A model generated the notes under the pieces. That model did not search any database and was not told where the DNA came from. It saw only the letters and a program-made list of their open reading frames with translations. Shown in pieces: positions 34,927 to 44,087 of a stretch of DNA of 64,000 nucleotides. Source of the stretch: Bacillota bacterium. Its GTDB lineage: Bacteria; Bacillota; Clostridia; Lachnospirales; Lachnospiraceae. The number at the start of each line of letters is the position of its first letter. The first letter of the stretch is position 1. A program made the position numbers and the translations under genes. The stretch lies in assembly GCA_023407575.1 (NCBI GenBank), contig JAEYLX010000070.1, positions 1 to 64,000 on the forward strand, given 5' to 3'.

Positions 34927-35174
34927 TCATATCCTCCTTTCAACTATCAATACCACAATTCAGTGAAAAAAGTTTCATGTTTTGCAAGAATTTCTTTTAT
35001 TTAATCCTATCACAAACAGGGTTATAATGGTATTAATTGACTTTTAATATGGATATGTAACGCCTTTAATGCCAAAGACTTGTACCTATTTTGGTGGGAT
35101 ATGTTGGAAGTAAAAATCAATATATGTTATAATTATTGATAGGTATAAACTTAAACTTAAAGGAGAGTGTAGTG

Positions 35175-35552
35175 ATGAAAATCGGAGCACAGGTATATGT
35201 GAAAAACAGCTTTGAAGCAGTAGAACGATATTGTGATGCCTTTGGTGCAAAAATTGGTTTAAATTTTACAACACCGGAAAATACGTATGCACATTGTGAG
35301 CTAATGGTAAATGACCAGTTATTTATGGCGGTCAGTGAAGCACCGGAGGATTGTGAACGCACAAAAGGACAGGCCTGGCAGACCACTGCCTTTAATGTTT
35401 ATGAAATGGGTAGTGAAGAGGCTGTCCGACACGCCTTTGAAGTATTGAGTGAGGGAGGAACAGTAATTCATTCCTTGGGACCGGTGGAATGGAATAATTA
35501 CTGCGCGGATGTTGTAGATAAATTCGGTGTATTTTGGTGGATTGCTATTTAG
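35175..35552 (+). CDS. VOC-family (glyoxalase/PhnB-like) protein
   Basis: The 125-residue protein starts at ATG 35175 after AAAGGAG; the frame can be read from 35136 but without a site. It has the VOC fold, as in PhnB and the COG2764 family: YVKNSFEAVERYCDAFGAK, PENTYAHCELMVND, then EVLSEGGTV and VDKFGVFWWIAI. Members include glyoxalases and dioxygenases but most are of unknown activity. Metal ligands H and E may be present, but the catalytic role is uncertain. It stands alone upstream of the WYL regulator. Confidence 0.8.
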   Translation: MKIGAQVYVKNSFEAVERYCDAFGAKIGLNFTTPENTYAHCELMVNDQLFMAVSEAPEDCERTKGQAWQTTAFNVYEMGSEEAVRHAFEVLSEGGTVIHSLGPVEWNNYCADVVDKFGVFWWIAI

Positions 35553-35629
35553 TCAGACTTGTCTAATCAAATGTAGTAGACTATAGTAAGGGTAGATTGT
35601 TAGGACTCATATAAAGACAGAGGTGATAA

Positions 35630-36565
35630 ATGAAGCTGGAAAGGTTACTTGCAATCATAGTATTGCTGCTTAACAAAAAGCTAGTTAGTGCAAAAGAGCT
35701 TGCTGAATATTTTGAAGTATCTCAAAGAACGATTTATCGTGATATGGATACAATTAATCAGGCAGGCATTCCGATTGTTTCTTATATGGGTGCAGAAGGC
35801 GGGTTTGGGATATTAGAGAATTATAAGCTAAGTAAGAATTTTTTGGATGATTATGAAATTAATTCTCTAATTACAGCCTTAAAAAATATAAATGATACAG
35901 TTAATAATAAAAAAATCTCTCACACCATAGAGAAGTTAAAGAATATAAAGCCAGAGGAAAGTAAGAAGAGTGGTACTAATACGATTCCTATTAATATTGA
36001 TTATAATAATTGGAATAGCAATAATACCGATAAGGATAAAGTAAAAAATCTAAATAATGCAATCTATGAGAAAAGAATGGTTGTTTTTGACTATATAAAT
36101 ACAAAAGGAGAATATACACATCGCTCTGTGGAGCCTCTTTCGCTTCTGTTAAAAGACTTTTCGTGGTATTTGCAAGGTTATTGTAAGGATAAGCAGGATT
36201 ATAGGTTGTTTAAGCTAAAAAGGATGCACAGAGTTAAGATGACCAAAGAATTTTTTACCAGAGAGGCACCGCCCTTAGAAGCTTTGGATTACTTGGAGGA
36301 ATGGTATAAAGATAAGACATTAATCAATATAATTCTAAAGTTTGAGGCTAACACCAGAGCAAAAATTGCGGACAGTTTTAACGAAGAGCAAATACAATTC
36401 TTTGAGGATGGGACTGGTGAGGTTCATTTTACAGCTCCAGAGGATGATTGGTTATTTAGTTTAATTCTTGGATTTGGTTGTCAGGTAGAAGTTGTTGAAC
36501 CACCGTACTTAAGAGCACTAGTTAGGAAAAAGGCTGACGAAATCAGTAATATTTATAAAGAATAG
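35630..36565 (+). CDS. Transcriptional regulator with HTH_11 and WYL domains (YafY-like)
   Basis: The 311-residue protein has AGAGGTG before ATG 35630. An N-terminal helix-turn-helix (residues about 5-55, SAKELAEYFEVSQRTIYRD) is followed by a linker and a WYL domain (about 140-215; SLLLKDFSWYLQGYCKDKQD). WYL domains bind ligands such as nucleotides or nucleic acid, so the protein may sense cellular stress. The terminator at 36648-36689 follows. No target is evident from the neighbours; the adjacent genes are a VOC protein and an Fpg-like protein. Confidence 0.88.
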   Translation: MKLERLLAIIVLLLNKKLVSAKELAEYFEVSQRTIYRDMDTINQAGIPIVSYMGAEGGFGILENYKLSKNFLDDYEINSLITALKNINDTVNNKKISHTIEKLKNIKPEESKKSGTNTIPINIDYNNWNSNNTDKDKVKNLNNAIYEKRMVVFDYINTKGEYTHRSVEPLSLLLKDFSWYLQGYCKDKQDYRLFKLKRMHRVKMTKEFFTREAPPLEALDYLEEWYKDKTLINIILKFEANTRAKIADSFNEEQIQFFEDGTGEVHFTAPEDDWLFSLILGFGCQVEVVEPPYLRALVRKKADEISNIYKE

Positions 36566-36647
36566 TTAGCAGACTCGGCTTTTAGGGGTATTACTATATC
36601 TTTGAATAAATAAGGTGAAAGCACAAGACTTTCATTTGTTATAAATT

Positions 36648-36689
36648 AAAAGAGTAAGTATGACAGGCAGCTGTCATACTTACTCTTTT
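36648..36689. terminator. Terminator, 19-bp perfect stem
   Basis: AAAAGAGTAAGTATGACAG (36648-36666) pairs with 36671-36689 around a GCAG loop. A/T runs at each end make it act in either direction. It separates the WYL regulator from the Fpg-like gene. Confidence 0.9.
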
Positions 36690-36721
36690 ATACTAAGACA
36701 AAACCTAAAGGAGGCTAACGT

Positions 36722-37552
36722 ATGATTGAGATTCCAGAGTCTTATGTCCTTGTGGATCAAATTAACAAGGAGTTGAAAGGAAAAAGAATAAAGGAAGCAA
36801 GGGCGAATCATAGTCCGCATACTTTCGCAATGTATTCCGGTAATCCGTCAGAATACAATAATAAACTGGCTGGCAAAAGGATATTTGGTGCGGATATCTA
36901 TAGTGGAAGCGTTAGGATAAAAGCAGAAGATATGATTCTGTTGATAACAACACCAATAAGATTTCATAAGCAAAATGGCAAATTACCTTTAAAACATCAG
37001 CTTTTTATTGAATTTGAAGATGCAACTTTCATAACGTGCACAATCCAGATGTGGGGATCATTATTCTGCTTTAAAGAAGGAGATAACAATGGTATACCAA
37101 AGGAGTACAAGATTAATCCTAATCCATCCCCATTGGAGGAAGCTTTTAACGAAGAATATTTTACAGCGCTAATTCAAAGGGAAAAGCTTACATCCCTTTC
37201 ACTAAAGGCATTTCTTACAACGGAACAGCGCATTACTGGACTTGGTAATGGTGCTGCTCAAGATATTTTGTTTCATGCTGGATTTCATCCCAAGCGAAAA
37301 GTGTCTACTTTGCAGGACACGGAATGGAACAACCTGTACAAGACGGTGAAAAGAGTACTTACAGAGATGTATCACAAGGGTGGAAGGGATACGGAATATG
37401 ATTTATACGGAAGCAAGGGAGGTTATAGAACAATTTTAAGTAAAAATACAGTGAATCAACCCTGTCCGGTATGTCATACAGTAATTAAAAAAGAAAGCTA
37501 CTTGGGAGGTAGTATTTATATTTGTGAAAAGTGTCAAGGAGTATACTCTTAA
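36722..37552 (+). CDS. Fpg/Nei-like DNA glycosylase homologue lacking the catalytic proline
   Basis: The 276-residue protein has the family layout: N-terminal beta-sandwich, H2TH region with the conserved GLGN (ITGLGNGAAQDILFHAGF) and a C-terminal zinc finger (CPVCH...CEKC). It begins MIEIPE, where true Fpg/Nei begin MPELPE, so the nucleophile Pro2 is Ile. The Arg of the finger's GGR motif is Ser (GGSIYICEKC). GGAGG eight bases before ATG 36722 makes the start secure. It may bind DNA lesions without cutting them, or use another residue. The homology is clear; activity is doubtful. Confidence 0.82.
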   Translation: MIEIPESYVLVDQINKELKGKRIKEARANHSPHTFAMYSGNPSEYNNKLAGKRIFGADIYSGSVRIKAEDMILLITTPIRFHKQNGKLPLKHQLFIEFEDATFITCTIQMWGSLFCFKEGDNNGIPKEYKINPNPSPLEEAFNEEYFTALIQREKLTSLSLKAFLTTEQRITGLGNGAAQDILFHAGFHPKRKVSTLQDTEWNNLYKTVKRVLTEMYHKGGRDTEYDLYGSKGGYRTILSKNTVNQPCPVCHTVIKKESYLGGSIYICEKCQGVYS

Positions 37553-37566
37553 TATAACGATCATTA

Positions 37567-37595
37567 AAAAGAGGGCATCAGTCCTCTTTTTATTA
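37567..37595 (+). terminator. Terminator after the Fpg-like gene
   Basis: AAAAGAGG / CCTCTTTT around GCATCAGT, then TTATT. Confidence 0.85.
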
Positions 37596-37730
37596 TGTGT
37601 ACGAAGGGAAAGTATTTAATAAATCTTTCTATTACTTAAAATAAATATTTTCATACAATGCAACTATTTTGCAATACTAGTAATCTAATAGATAGACAAC
37701 AACAAATGAAGTAAGCTTAAAATACAAAAC

Positions 37731-37750
37731 CTTGTGTCCGCGGCACAAAG
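37731..37750. promoter_or_regulatory. Palindrome upstream of the SigV-like gene
   Basis: CTTGTGTCCGCGGCACAAAG (37731-37750) is a near-perfect palindrome centred on CCGCGG, lying 22-53 bases upstream of the possible starts. It may be an operator or a hairpin in the leader. The GC-rich core stands out in AT-rich DNA. Confidence 0.5.
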
Positions 37751-37771
37751 TTTATAAATAGATAGAAAGGT

Positions 37772-38254
37772 ATGATTATTAGAATGAAAAACATTATGGA
37801 AGACCTAATTGAGAATTATCTAATTAGAAATTATGATAAATATTATCGATTGGCTTATAGTTATGTGCATAATGAGACGGATGCTATGGATATTGTTCAA
37901 GAAGGCGCCTACAAAGCAATCCTTAGAAGTGAAACCTTGAAAAATCCTGATTATGCAAATACCTGGATCTATCGCATTATGATTAACGAAGCTTTGGCTT
38001 TTATAAAGAAGCATAAAAAAGACTCCTATGATATATCCGCCGTAGATATTTCGCAGTCAGACCATTATATAGATTATGACTTGGAGAGGGCTATAGATAA
38101 CCTGAATGCCACAGATAAGACAATTATAATTTTAAAGTTCTATGAGGAGTATACGTTGGAAGAAATAGCAGATATGACAGGTGAAAAGCTAAATACGGTG
38201 AAGAGCAGAATGTATCGCACCCTGAAAAAACTACAAATAAGTCTAGAAGAATAA
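37772..38254 (+). CDS. ECF sigma factor, SigV-like
   Basis: The 160-residue protein (or 156 from ATG 37784) has region 2 (YRLAYSYVHNETDAMDIVQEG) and region 4 (TLEEIADMTGEKLNTVKSRM). The GAAAGG site (37764-37770) is only 2 bases before ATG 37772 and 13 before ATG 37784, so the start is uncertain. The next gene, 11 bases away, is an RsiV-like anti-sigma factor; the pair resembles Bacillus SigV/RsiV, which respond to lysozyme. Whether this one senses lysozyme is inferred. The palindrome at 37731-37750 lies upstream. Confidence 0.88.
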   Translation: MIIRMKNIMEDLIENYLIRNYDKYYRLAYSYVHNETDAMDIVQEGAYKAILRSETLKNPDYANTWIYRIMINEALAFIKKHKKDSYDISAVDISQSDHYIDYDLERAIDNLNATDKTIIILKFYEEYTLEEIADMTGEKLNTVKSRMYRTLKKLQISLEE

Positions 38255-38265
38255 GGAGATTAAAA

Positions 38266-39183
38266 ATGCAAAATAAAAGAAAAATAGAGGAATTAAAGGA
38301 GCAGTATAGCGCAGTAAAAGCACCATATAAAGGATTAGAAGAAGTACATAAGAGCATAAGTTTAGCAAAAGTTGAGAAAAGACACAGGAATAAATTATAT
38401 AAGTTTAAGGTAGGTGGCAGTGCAATTGCGGCAGCAGCGCTTCTCTTAGTAGTGTTACCAAATGCAAATAGTAAAATTGCAGAAGCAATGGGTGATATAC
38501 CAATCCTGGGAGGCATTGTGCGTGTTGTAACCATTGATAAATATGTGTTTGATAATGGAAATAGTAAAGCAAATATTGAGGTGCCTCAAATTGAAAACAT
38601 GGATAACACAATAACAGGGAATACAGATACAGATAGCACAAATTCCGAGAATAACAATTCAAATGCTATTAATGAGACCAATCAAGAGATTATTGACTAC
38701 ACTGATCTATTGGTAAAACAGTTTGAAAAAGAAGTTGGGGATTCTTCCGATATGCATAAAGAACTGGATGTATCCTGGGAAGTAGTTACAGATACAGAGA
38801 AATGGTTTACCCTCAGAATTAATGTTCTTGAAGTACAGGCAAGTGGTTATGAGTATAGTAAGTTCTATCATTTTAATAAAAAGACAGGTGAAATAGCAAC
38901 CTTAAGTAATTTGTTCAAAGCAGATGCAGACTATGTCGGAGTCATCAGTGAGAATATTAAGGAACAAATGAGAAATCAAATAAAGAACGATGATAAAATG
39001 TACTTTATTGATACAGAGGATGGGCTAGATAACTTTGAAGCAATTAAGCCTGACCAAAACTTTTACTTTAATGCTGACAATGAGCTTGTGATTGCTTTTG
39101 ACGAGTATGAAGTTGCGCCTGGGTATATGGGTAGAGTTGAGTTTGTTATTGATGATAGCGTCATAAGTAGTATATTAAAGTAA
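38266..39183 (+). CDS. Anti-sigma factor RsiV-like (DUF3298)
   Basis: The 305-residue protein has AAGGAG before ATG 38266. Residues 1-45 are cytoplasmic, with one membrane segment (about 46-66, AIAAAALLLVVLP). The linker is Asn/Thr/Asp-rich, followed by an extracellular DUF3298-type domain (about 160-305; NQEIIDYTDLLVKQFEKEV, FTLRINVLEVQASGYEY, EFVIDDSVI). In RsiV this domain binds lysozyme and is cut by signal peptidase and Rip to free SigV. The neighbours fit; the residues contacting lysozyme were not checked. Confidence 0.85.
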   Translation: MQNKRKIEELKEQYSAVKAPYKGLEEVHKSISLAKVEKRHRNKLYKFKVGGSAIAAAALLLVVLPNANSKIAEAMGDIPILGGIVRVVTIDKYVFDNGNSKANIEVPQIENMDNTITGNTDTDSTNSENNNSNAINETNQEIIDYTDLLVKQFEKEVGDSSDMHKELDVSWEVVTDTEKWFTLRINVLEVQASGYEYSKFYHFNKKTGEIATLSNLFKADADYVGVISENIKEQMRNQIKNDDKMYFIDTEDGLDNFEAIKPDQNFYFNADNELVIAFDEYEVAPGYMGRVEFVIDDSVISSILK

Positions 39184-39203
39184 ATTATAGTTTGTCTCAC
39201 ATC

Positions 39204-39237
39204 AAAAGCTGCTGCCAATAATTTGGCAGCAGCTTTT
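39204..39237 (+). terminator. Terminator after the RsiV-like gene
   Basis: A 14-bp perfect stem (AAAAGCTGCTGCCA / TGGCAGCAGCTTTT) with an ATAATT loop, followed by a short AT tract. Confidence 0.85.
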
Positions 39238-39343
39238 ATAGTTAGTTATTGTGCGATTTAACAGAATTAAGTTGTAGGCAGGGTTTTGACAATCTAATAT
39301 AAGTTTATTTAAATTAAGAAAATATAATCTATAGACGTAACTT

Positions 39344-39371
39344 TTATGTAAAAGGTATAATGTTTACATAA
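39344..39371 (+). promoter_or_regulatory. Likely operator/promoter of the BceRS-like operon
   Basis: TATAAT (39356-39361) sits between two halves of a 9-bp inverted repeat TTATGTAAA / TTTACATAA (39344-39352 and 39363-39371), 34 bases before the regulator ATG. Such symmetric sites over -10 boxes are typical repressor or response-regulator targets. Confidence 0.5.
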
Positions 39372-39394
39372 TCTGTACAAAAGGAGCTTTGTCT

Positions 39395-40078
39395 ATGTCA
39401 ACCATATTAATTATTGAAGATAATGACAATATACGTACTGAGGTTTCTAATTACTTTATGAGCCATGGCTTCTATACCTTATGCCCGGAAGAATTTAGTC
39501 ACCTGGAGCAACTGATAGCCAAGACAGACGCTGTGCTTCTGGACATCAATTTATTTGAAGAAGATGGTTTTCAGATCTGCAAAAGAATTAGAGAAATATC
39601 ACAGGTTCCAATACTTTTCGTTACAGGGCGTGATCAGGAGGCGGACGAGCTGCGAGCAATGGAACTTGGCGGAGATGATTATGTCAGAAAACCCTATAGC
39701 CTGCCAGTTCTTCTTGCTAAGGTAAAACGTATGCTGGAGAGAGGGAACGTCAGCTATATGGAAGAACTGACTTTTGGAGAAGCCTGTCTTAACATTGTAA
39801 AAGGCCAGTTAAGAATAAAAGAAGTACTAATTGAACTTTCAAAAAATGAAATAAAACTTCTGTCCTGCCTGTTCCTCAATCAGGACCGAATTGTTTCCAG
39901 AGAGGAATTTATAGAGTTTTTGTGGGAAAATAAGTTTTATGTAGATGAGAATATATTTCATGTTAACTTATCAAGGTTAAGAAAGCGGTTGTCTGATTTT
40001 GGCTATTCTGATTTTATTGAGACAATTCCCAAAGAAGGATATCGATTACGCAAGGAGGATGCTAATGAGTTTCTTTGA
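39395..40078 (+). CDS. OmpR-type response regulator, BceR-like
   Basis: The 227-residue regulator starts at ATG 39395, behind AAAGGAGC. Receiver domain: IIEDND, VLLDINLFEEDG (phosphoacceptor Asp in LLDIN), LFVTGRD and a conserved Lys in VRKPYS. Winged helix: LTFGEACLN and LSRLRKRLSD. The kinase gene overlaps it by 14 bases, so they form a pair. Together with the ABC transporter downstream this matches the BceRS-BceAB bacitracin-sensing system. Substrate specificity is inferred. Confidence 0.9.
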   Translation: MSTILIIEDNDNIRTEVSNYFMSHGFYTLCPEEFSHLEQLIAKTDAVLLDINLFEEDGFQICKRIREISQVPILFVTGRDQEADELRAMELGGDDYVRKPYSLPVLLAKVKRMLERGNVSYMEELTFGEACLNIVKGQLRIKEVLIELSKNEIKLLSCLFLNQDRIVSREEFIEFLWENKFYVDENIFHVNLSRLRKRLSDFGYSDFIETIPKEGYRLRKEDANEFL

Positions 40079-41096
40079 TTATCTCTACGAAAAGCTATCA
40101 CTTCTTTTCGTTCACATATTTTCGGCTCTTGCCTTAGTGATTTTTTTAAAGCTGCTGGGGGTATCAAATAGTGCAGTTGCTCTGATTTTGGTAAGCTGGG
40201 TGATTATCCTAAGTATCTGCCTGGCGGTTAACTTCTTGGGTATTAAGAAAAGGCAGAGCTCAATTCTTCGACTTCTTGACGGAATAGATCAGAAATATCT
40301 GATTACTGAAGTAATGGATAAACCTACAACCCAATTGGAGAAGGTATATGATACCCTGCTTCGGCAAGGAACGAAATCCATGCTGGAGGAAGTGGGTAAA
40401 TCCAGAGATGGACAGAACTCTTATAAGGAATATATAGAAAAATGGATTCATGAAATCAAGACGCCAATTACAGCAATTTCACTTATTTGCGCCAATTATG
40501 AGACAGATGAAACAAAAAGAATTTCGCAGGAGCTTCAAAGGATCTATTATCTGGTGGAGCAAACCCTTTACTATGCCAGAAGTGAGACGGTGGAACAGGA
40601 TTATTTTATTAAACAAATTCGTCTACTTGATGTGGTTCAGTCGGTTATCTTGCAGCAAAAAGCTTCCTTAATTGAGCATAAGTTTTCAGTACAGGTAGAA
40701 GAAACCGAGGATATAGTGTGGACAGATGAAAAGTGGCTGGGATACATTTTAAATCAGATAATAACAAATGCGATTAAGTATCAGAATGAAGATTCCCCTC
40801 GTTTAAATATCTATTCTAGTCAGAGTAAAGAAGGTATCTATCTGTCCATTAAAGATAATGGAATTGGTATTACAGAATTTGATCTTCCAAGAATTTTCGA
40901 GAAAGGCTTTACAGGTTCTGATCGAAAGAACAAACAAGCAACTGGTATCGGGTTGTATCTATGTAAGAAGCTATGTGATAAGCTCGGATTGTCTATAACT
41001 GCAAAATCTAATAAAAATGTATTTACTGAAATAACCATCTTTTTTCCCATTGGAAATTTAACTGCAGAGATATCTGCTGGACTTACAAAAGTGTAA
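40065..41096 (+). CDS. Intramembrane-sensing histidine kinase, BceS-like
   Basis: The 343-residue kinase starts at ATG 40065 after GGAGG, well inside the longer open frame. Two membrane segments (about 15-33 and 36-55) with almost no extracellular loop are typical of intramembrane-sensing kinases. The H-box is KWIHEIKTPI (about residues 118-127), followed by an ATPase with N-box (ITNAIKYQNED) and G-box (GIGITEFDLPRIFEKGF, GIGLYLCKKL). Such kinases sense the activity of the partner ABC transporter BceAB, encoded next. Confidence 0.9.
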   Translation: MSFFDYLYEKLSLLFVHIFSALALVIFLKLLGVSNSAVALILVSWVIILSICLAVNFLGIKKRQSSILRLLDGIDQKYLITEVMDKPTTQLEKVYDTLLRQGTKSMLEEVGKSRDGQNSYKEYIEKWIHEIKTPITAISLICANYETDETKRISQELQRIYYLVEQTLYYARSETVEQDYFIKQIRLLDVVQSVILQQKASLIEHKFSVQVEETEDIVWTDEKWLGYILNQIITNAIKYQNEDSPRLNIYSSQSKEGIYLSIKDNGIGITEFDLPRIFEKGFTGSDRKNKQATGIGLYLCKKLCDKLGLSITAKSNKNVFTEITIFFPIGNLTAEISAGLTKV

Positions 41097-41241
41097 GTAA
41101 AATTTAGAGTAACTATCTGCTATATTAGTTTCATCAGGAGATAATCGAAGAATTAACGAACATCCTCCTATTTATAGAAGAAAGGACATAATCTTTGTCT
41201 GCAATTAAATTTGCAGAGACTAAGAAAGGTATGGCTAATAT

Positions 41242-42009
41242 ATGGAGACATTACTAAGAGTTGATAAGGTAGAGAAGTATTATGGATCAAAATCTGTTAT
41301 TACAAAAGCAATTAATAGAATCTCCTTTGAGGTAAAGGAGGGAGAATTCGTAGGAATTATGGGAGCTTCAGGCAGTGGTAAAACAACTCTTCTAAATTGT
41401 ATTGCAACCATTGATGCGGTAAGTGCAGGGCATATTTATTTGGATGGAGCAGATATCACCACACTGAAGGATAAGGGACTTGCACTCTTTAGGCAAAAGA
41501 ACTTAGGCTTTATTTTTCAGGATTTTAATCTACTGGACACGTTAACCTTAGAAGAAAACATTGCTTTGGCACCTACAATTGCGAAAGAGAACTTATCAGG
41601 AATAGAAAAGAGGATTAATGAAATATCTGCCAGGCTGGGTATTAAAGAGCTTTTATCTAAATTCCCATATGAGGTTTCTGGTGGAGAAAGACAACGATGT
41701 GCCTGCGCCAGAGCGCTAATTAACCAGCCAAAAATAATCCTTGCCGATGAACCAACCGGTGCGCTGGATTCTAAATCAGCTGGTATACTCTTAAATACCC
41801 TAACCAGTATGAATGACATATTTGGTGCAACGATACTTATGGTTACCCATGACGTATTCTCTGCTAGTTATTGTAAGAGGATTTTATTTCTAAAGGATGG
41901 AAAGTTATTTAGTGAAATCCAAAGAGGGAAAGAAAGTCGTAAGGAATTCTTTCAGGAAATCTTAGATACTGTTACCTTATTAGGAGGTGAGGATTCCCAT
42001 GCTTTCTAA
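41242..42009 (+). CDS. ABC transporter ATPase, BceA/MacB type
   Basis: The 255-residue ATPase has GASGSGKTT (Walker A), a Q-loop, SGGERQR signature, ILADEPTGALD (Walker B) and an H-loop histidine (VTHDVF). The FtsX-like permease overlaps its 3' end by 11 bases. It lies 145 bases after the BceRS-like pair. Together they are the BceAB-type antimicrobial peptide resistance module: the transporter frees target lipids such as undecaprenyl pyrophosphate from peptides. The exact ligand is unproven. Confidence 0.93.
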   Translation: METLLRVDKVEKYYGSKSVITKAINRISFEVKEGEFVGIMGASGSGKTTLLNCIATIDAVSAGHIYLDGADITTLKDKGLALFRQKNLGFIFQDFNLLDTLTLEENIALAPTIAKENLSGIEKRINEISARLGIKELLSKFPYEVSGGERQRCACARALINQPKIILADEPTGALDSKSAGILLNTLTSMNDIFGATILMVTHDVFSASYCKRILFLKDGKLFSEIQRGKESRKEFFQEILDTVTLLGGEDSHAF

Positions 42010-43972
42010 ACTGGCACTGCGTAATGCAAAACGTTCCGCAAAGGATTACAGTATCTACCTATTAACAGTAACCTTGATTTTCTCCCTACTTTATGCTTTT
42101 AACCTGATTATATACTCAGAGGATATTCAGATGCTTAATAAAATGATGAATTCCATGAAGTATACAATTATACTTGCTTCTGTTTTTATTGTATTTGTCT
42201 GTGCCTGGATGGTCCACTATATGAATCAATTTATGCTGCAAAGAAGAAGCAGGGAATTTGGTATTTATATGACCTTGGGAATCAGTAACCGGGCAATATC
42301 AAAGCTGTTTCTTAGGGAAAATACACTTATGGGTGCTATATCCTTTTTACTTAGTTTGGTAATGGGAACCTTTTTATATCAGTTTTTGACTGTAATCATA
42401 ATGAATATATTTGAAGCAAATTATAGGGTAAAAATAACATTTTCCTATGAAGCACTTTCCCTGACCTTACTTTATCTGGTGCTAATCTACGCCTTCTCCC
42501 TACTACGTTCAAAAAGCAGATTACATAAAATGAAAATTCATGACCTTTTATACGCGGATAAGAAAAACGAAACCATGAAATTTAAATCTACCAAGGGAAG
42601 TCTGCTTTTGTTCGCGCTATCCATTTTGTCAGCAATTATTGGAGGCAGACTGTTATGGTATGTATTTTCAGACGGGGACAGTAACATTTCACCACTAAGA
42701 ATTGGTATCGTATTCTTATTATGTACCTTTAGTAACTTTGGGTTTTATATTTCTTTATCTTCAATTTTATGTAAAACATTTATTGGGAACAAGAAACTTA
42801 AATATCACAAAGGACTGTTCTTATTAATAAGAAGCTTGTCAGGAAAAATGAACACCATGAGAATCACTCTTGGAACCCTAGGAATTATACTGACTTTGAC
42901 CATGACAGCTTTTTCAGTTGCTATTTTATTTAAGGGATATTTTGATACGCAGGTGGATGCAATGATGCCCTTTGACATCATGTTTAGCAGTGAAGTAGAA
43001 GGCCGTGATTTTGAGGAATATCAGGAGTACCTTCAGGAAAACTTTGAGATAAAAGAGGAATGGCGTTATTCTATTTATTTTAGCGGCAGCAGAGGCCTCT
43101 ATGATTTACTGGAGGGAACCCCAATGGGAGGCTCCTACTACGAGGATGATACGGTAATGGCTTACAGTGATTACAAACGGCTTCGCAAAATGTTAGGATA
43201 TCAGGAAGTGGGTTTGCAAGAAGGTTACTTTATTGTTCAAGGTAGTGCAAAGGTAGAGGAAGTAATTCATAAGGTTCGTGATTTCAATCTGAACTTTGAT
43301 GGTAAGACTTTTCAGTATCAGGAAACCAGAACTGAGGACTTTGCTTTATATGGAATTAACGGTGCTTATTATATAATAATTCTTCCGGATGAGATGGTAC
43401 AGTCCATGGAGGTAAGAGAGAACATTTTAGCAATTGATACCACAGAAGAAACCACGGCACAGGATTATGAGGAATTAAAGGCATATAACAGTTTTCATAA
43501 AAAAGAAGTAAAAAACGGGAACTATAGTTTACTTGAAGATGATATCAATGTAAAAGGAGCCCTACAATCAGAAAATCGAACGTACTTTACAATCATTACG
43601 TTCTCCTTATTCTATCTGGGCTTAGTATTTGTATGTGTTGCAGCAGCAATACTATCTGTTCAGCAGTTAAGTGATGCTGCACAGTATAAATTCAGATATA
43701 AAATACTACACAACTTAGGAATGGAACGGCAACGAATGGATTTCTTTATACTAAAGCAGTTACTATTTTACTTTGGCTTTCCAATTTTGCTGCCAGTGAT
43801 ATTCAGTATCTTTATTACGGCTTGCATTAATCAATTGTTCGAAGCCTTCTTTACGGGAATGCTGTTATCGTCCTTAGCTACCTCTGTAGGAGTATTCTTA
43901 CTTATCTATTGCCTTTACTTTGTCGCTACTTGGATTGGCTTTCGAAAGAGTGTGCTGGAAGAGGCAAGGTAA
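41999..43972 (+). CDS. BceB-like FtsX-family permease
   Basis: The 657-residue permease starts at ATG 41999, behind TTAGGAGGTGA. It has ten membrane segments in the BceB pattern: four or so at the N-terminus, a second group around 200-330, a large extracellular domain of about 190 residues (about 325-515), and three at the C-terminus. Transporters of this type sense and remove peptide antibiotics together with the BceRS kinase pair. Gene overlap and order support co-transcription. No terminator was seen before the pst operon promoter. Confidence 0.92.
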   Translation: MLSKLALRNAKRSAKDYSIYLLTVTLIFSLLYAFNLIIYSEDIQMLNKMMNSMKYTIILASVFIVFVCAWMVHYMNQFMLQRRSREFGIYMTLGISNRAISKLFLRENTLMGAISFLLSLVMGTFLYQFLTVIIMNIFEANYRVKITFSYEALSLTLLYLVLIYAFSLLRSKSRLHKMKIHDLLYADKKNETMKFKSTKGSLLLFALSILSAIIGGRLLWYVFSDGDSNISPLRIGIVFLLCTFSNFGFYISLSSILCKTFIGNKKLKYHKGLFLLIRSLSGKMNTMRITLGTLGIILTLTMTAFSVAILFKGYFDTQVDAMMPFDIMFSSEVEGRDFEEYQEYLQENFEIKEEWRYSIYFSGSRGLYDLLEGTPMGGSYYEDDTVMAYSDYKRLRKMLGYQEVGLQEGYFIVQGSAKVEEVIHKVRDFNLNFDGKTFQYQETRTEDFALYGINGAYYIIILPDEMVQSMEVRENILAIDTTEETTAQDYEELKAYNSFHKKEVKNGNYSLLEDDINVKGALQSENRTYFTIITFSLFYLGLVFVCVAAAILSVQQLSDAAQYKFRYKILHNLGMERQRMDFFILKQLLFYFGFPILLPVIFSIFITACINQLFEAFFTGMLLSSLATSVGVFLLIYCLYFVATWIGFRKSVLEEAR

Positions 43973-44087
43973 GGCTATGTAAGTATCAGAAAAGCTAATG
44001 TGGTTCGTTAACTTCAAAAATATAATTCTCAAATGTAGTTTTTATATTTTTGTCAAAGCATAAGTCTCCTCTTTTTTAAATCCATAA

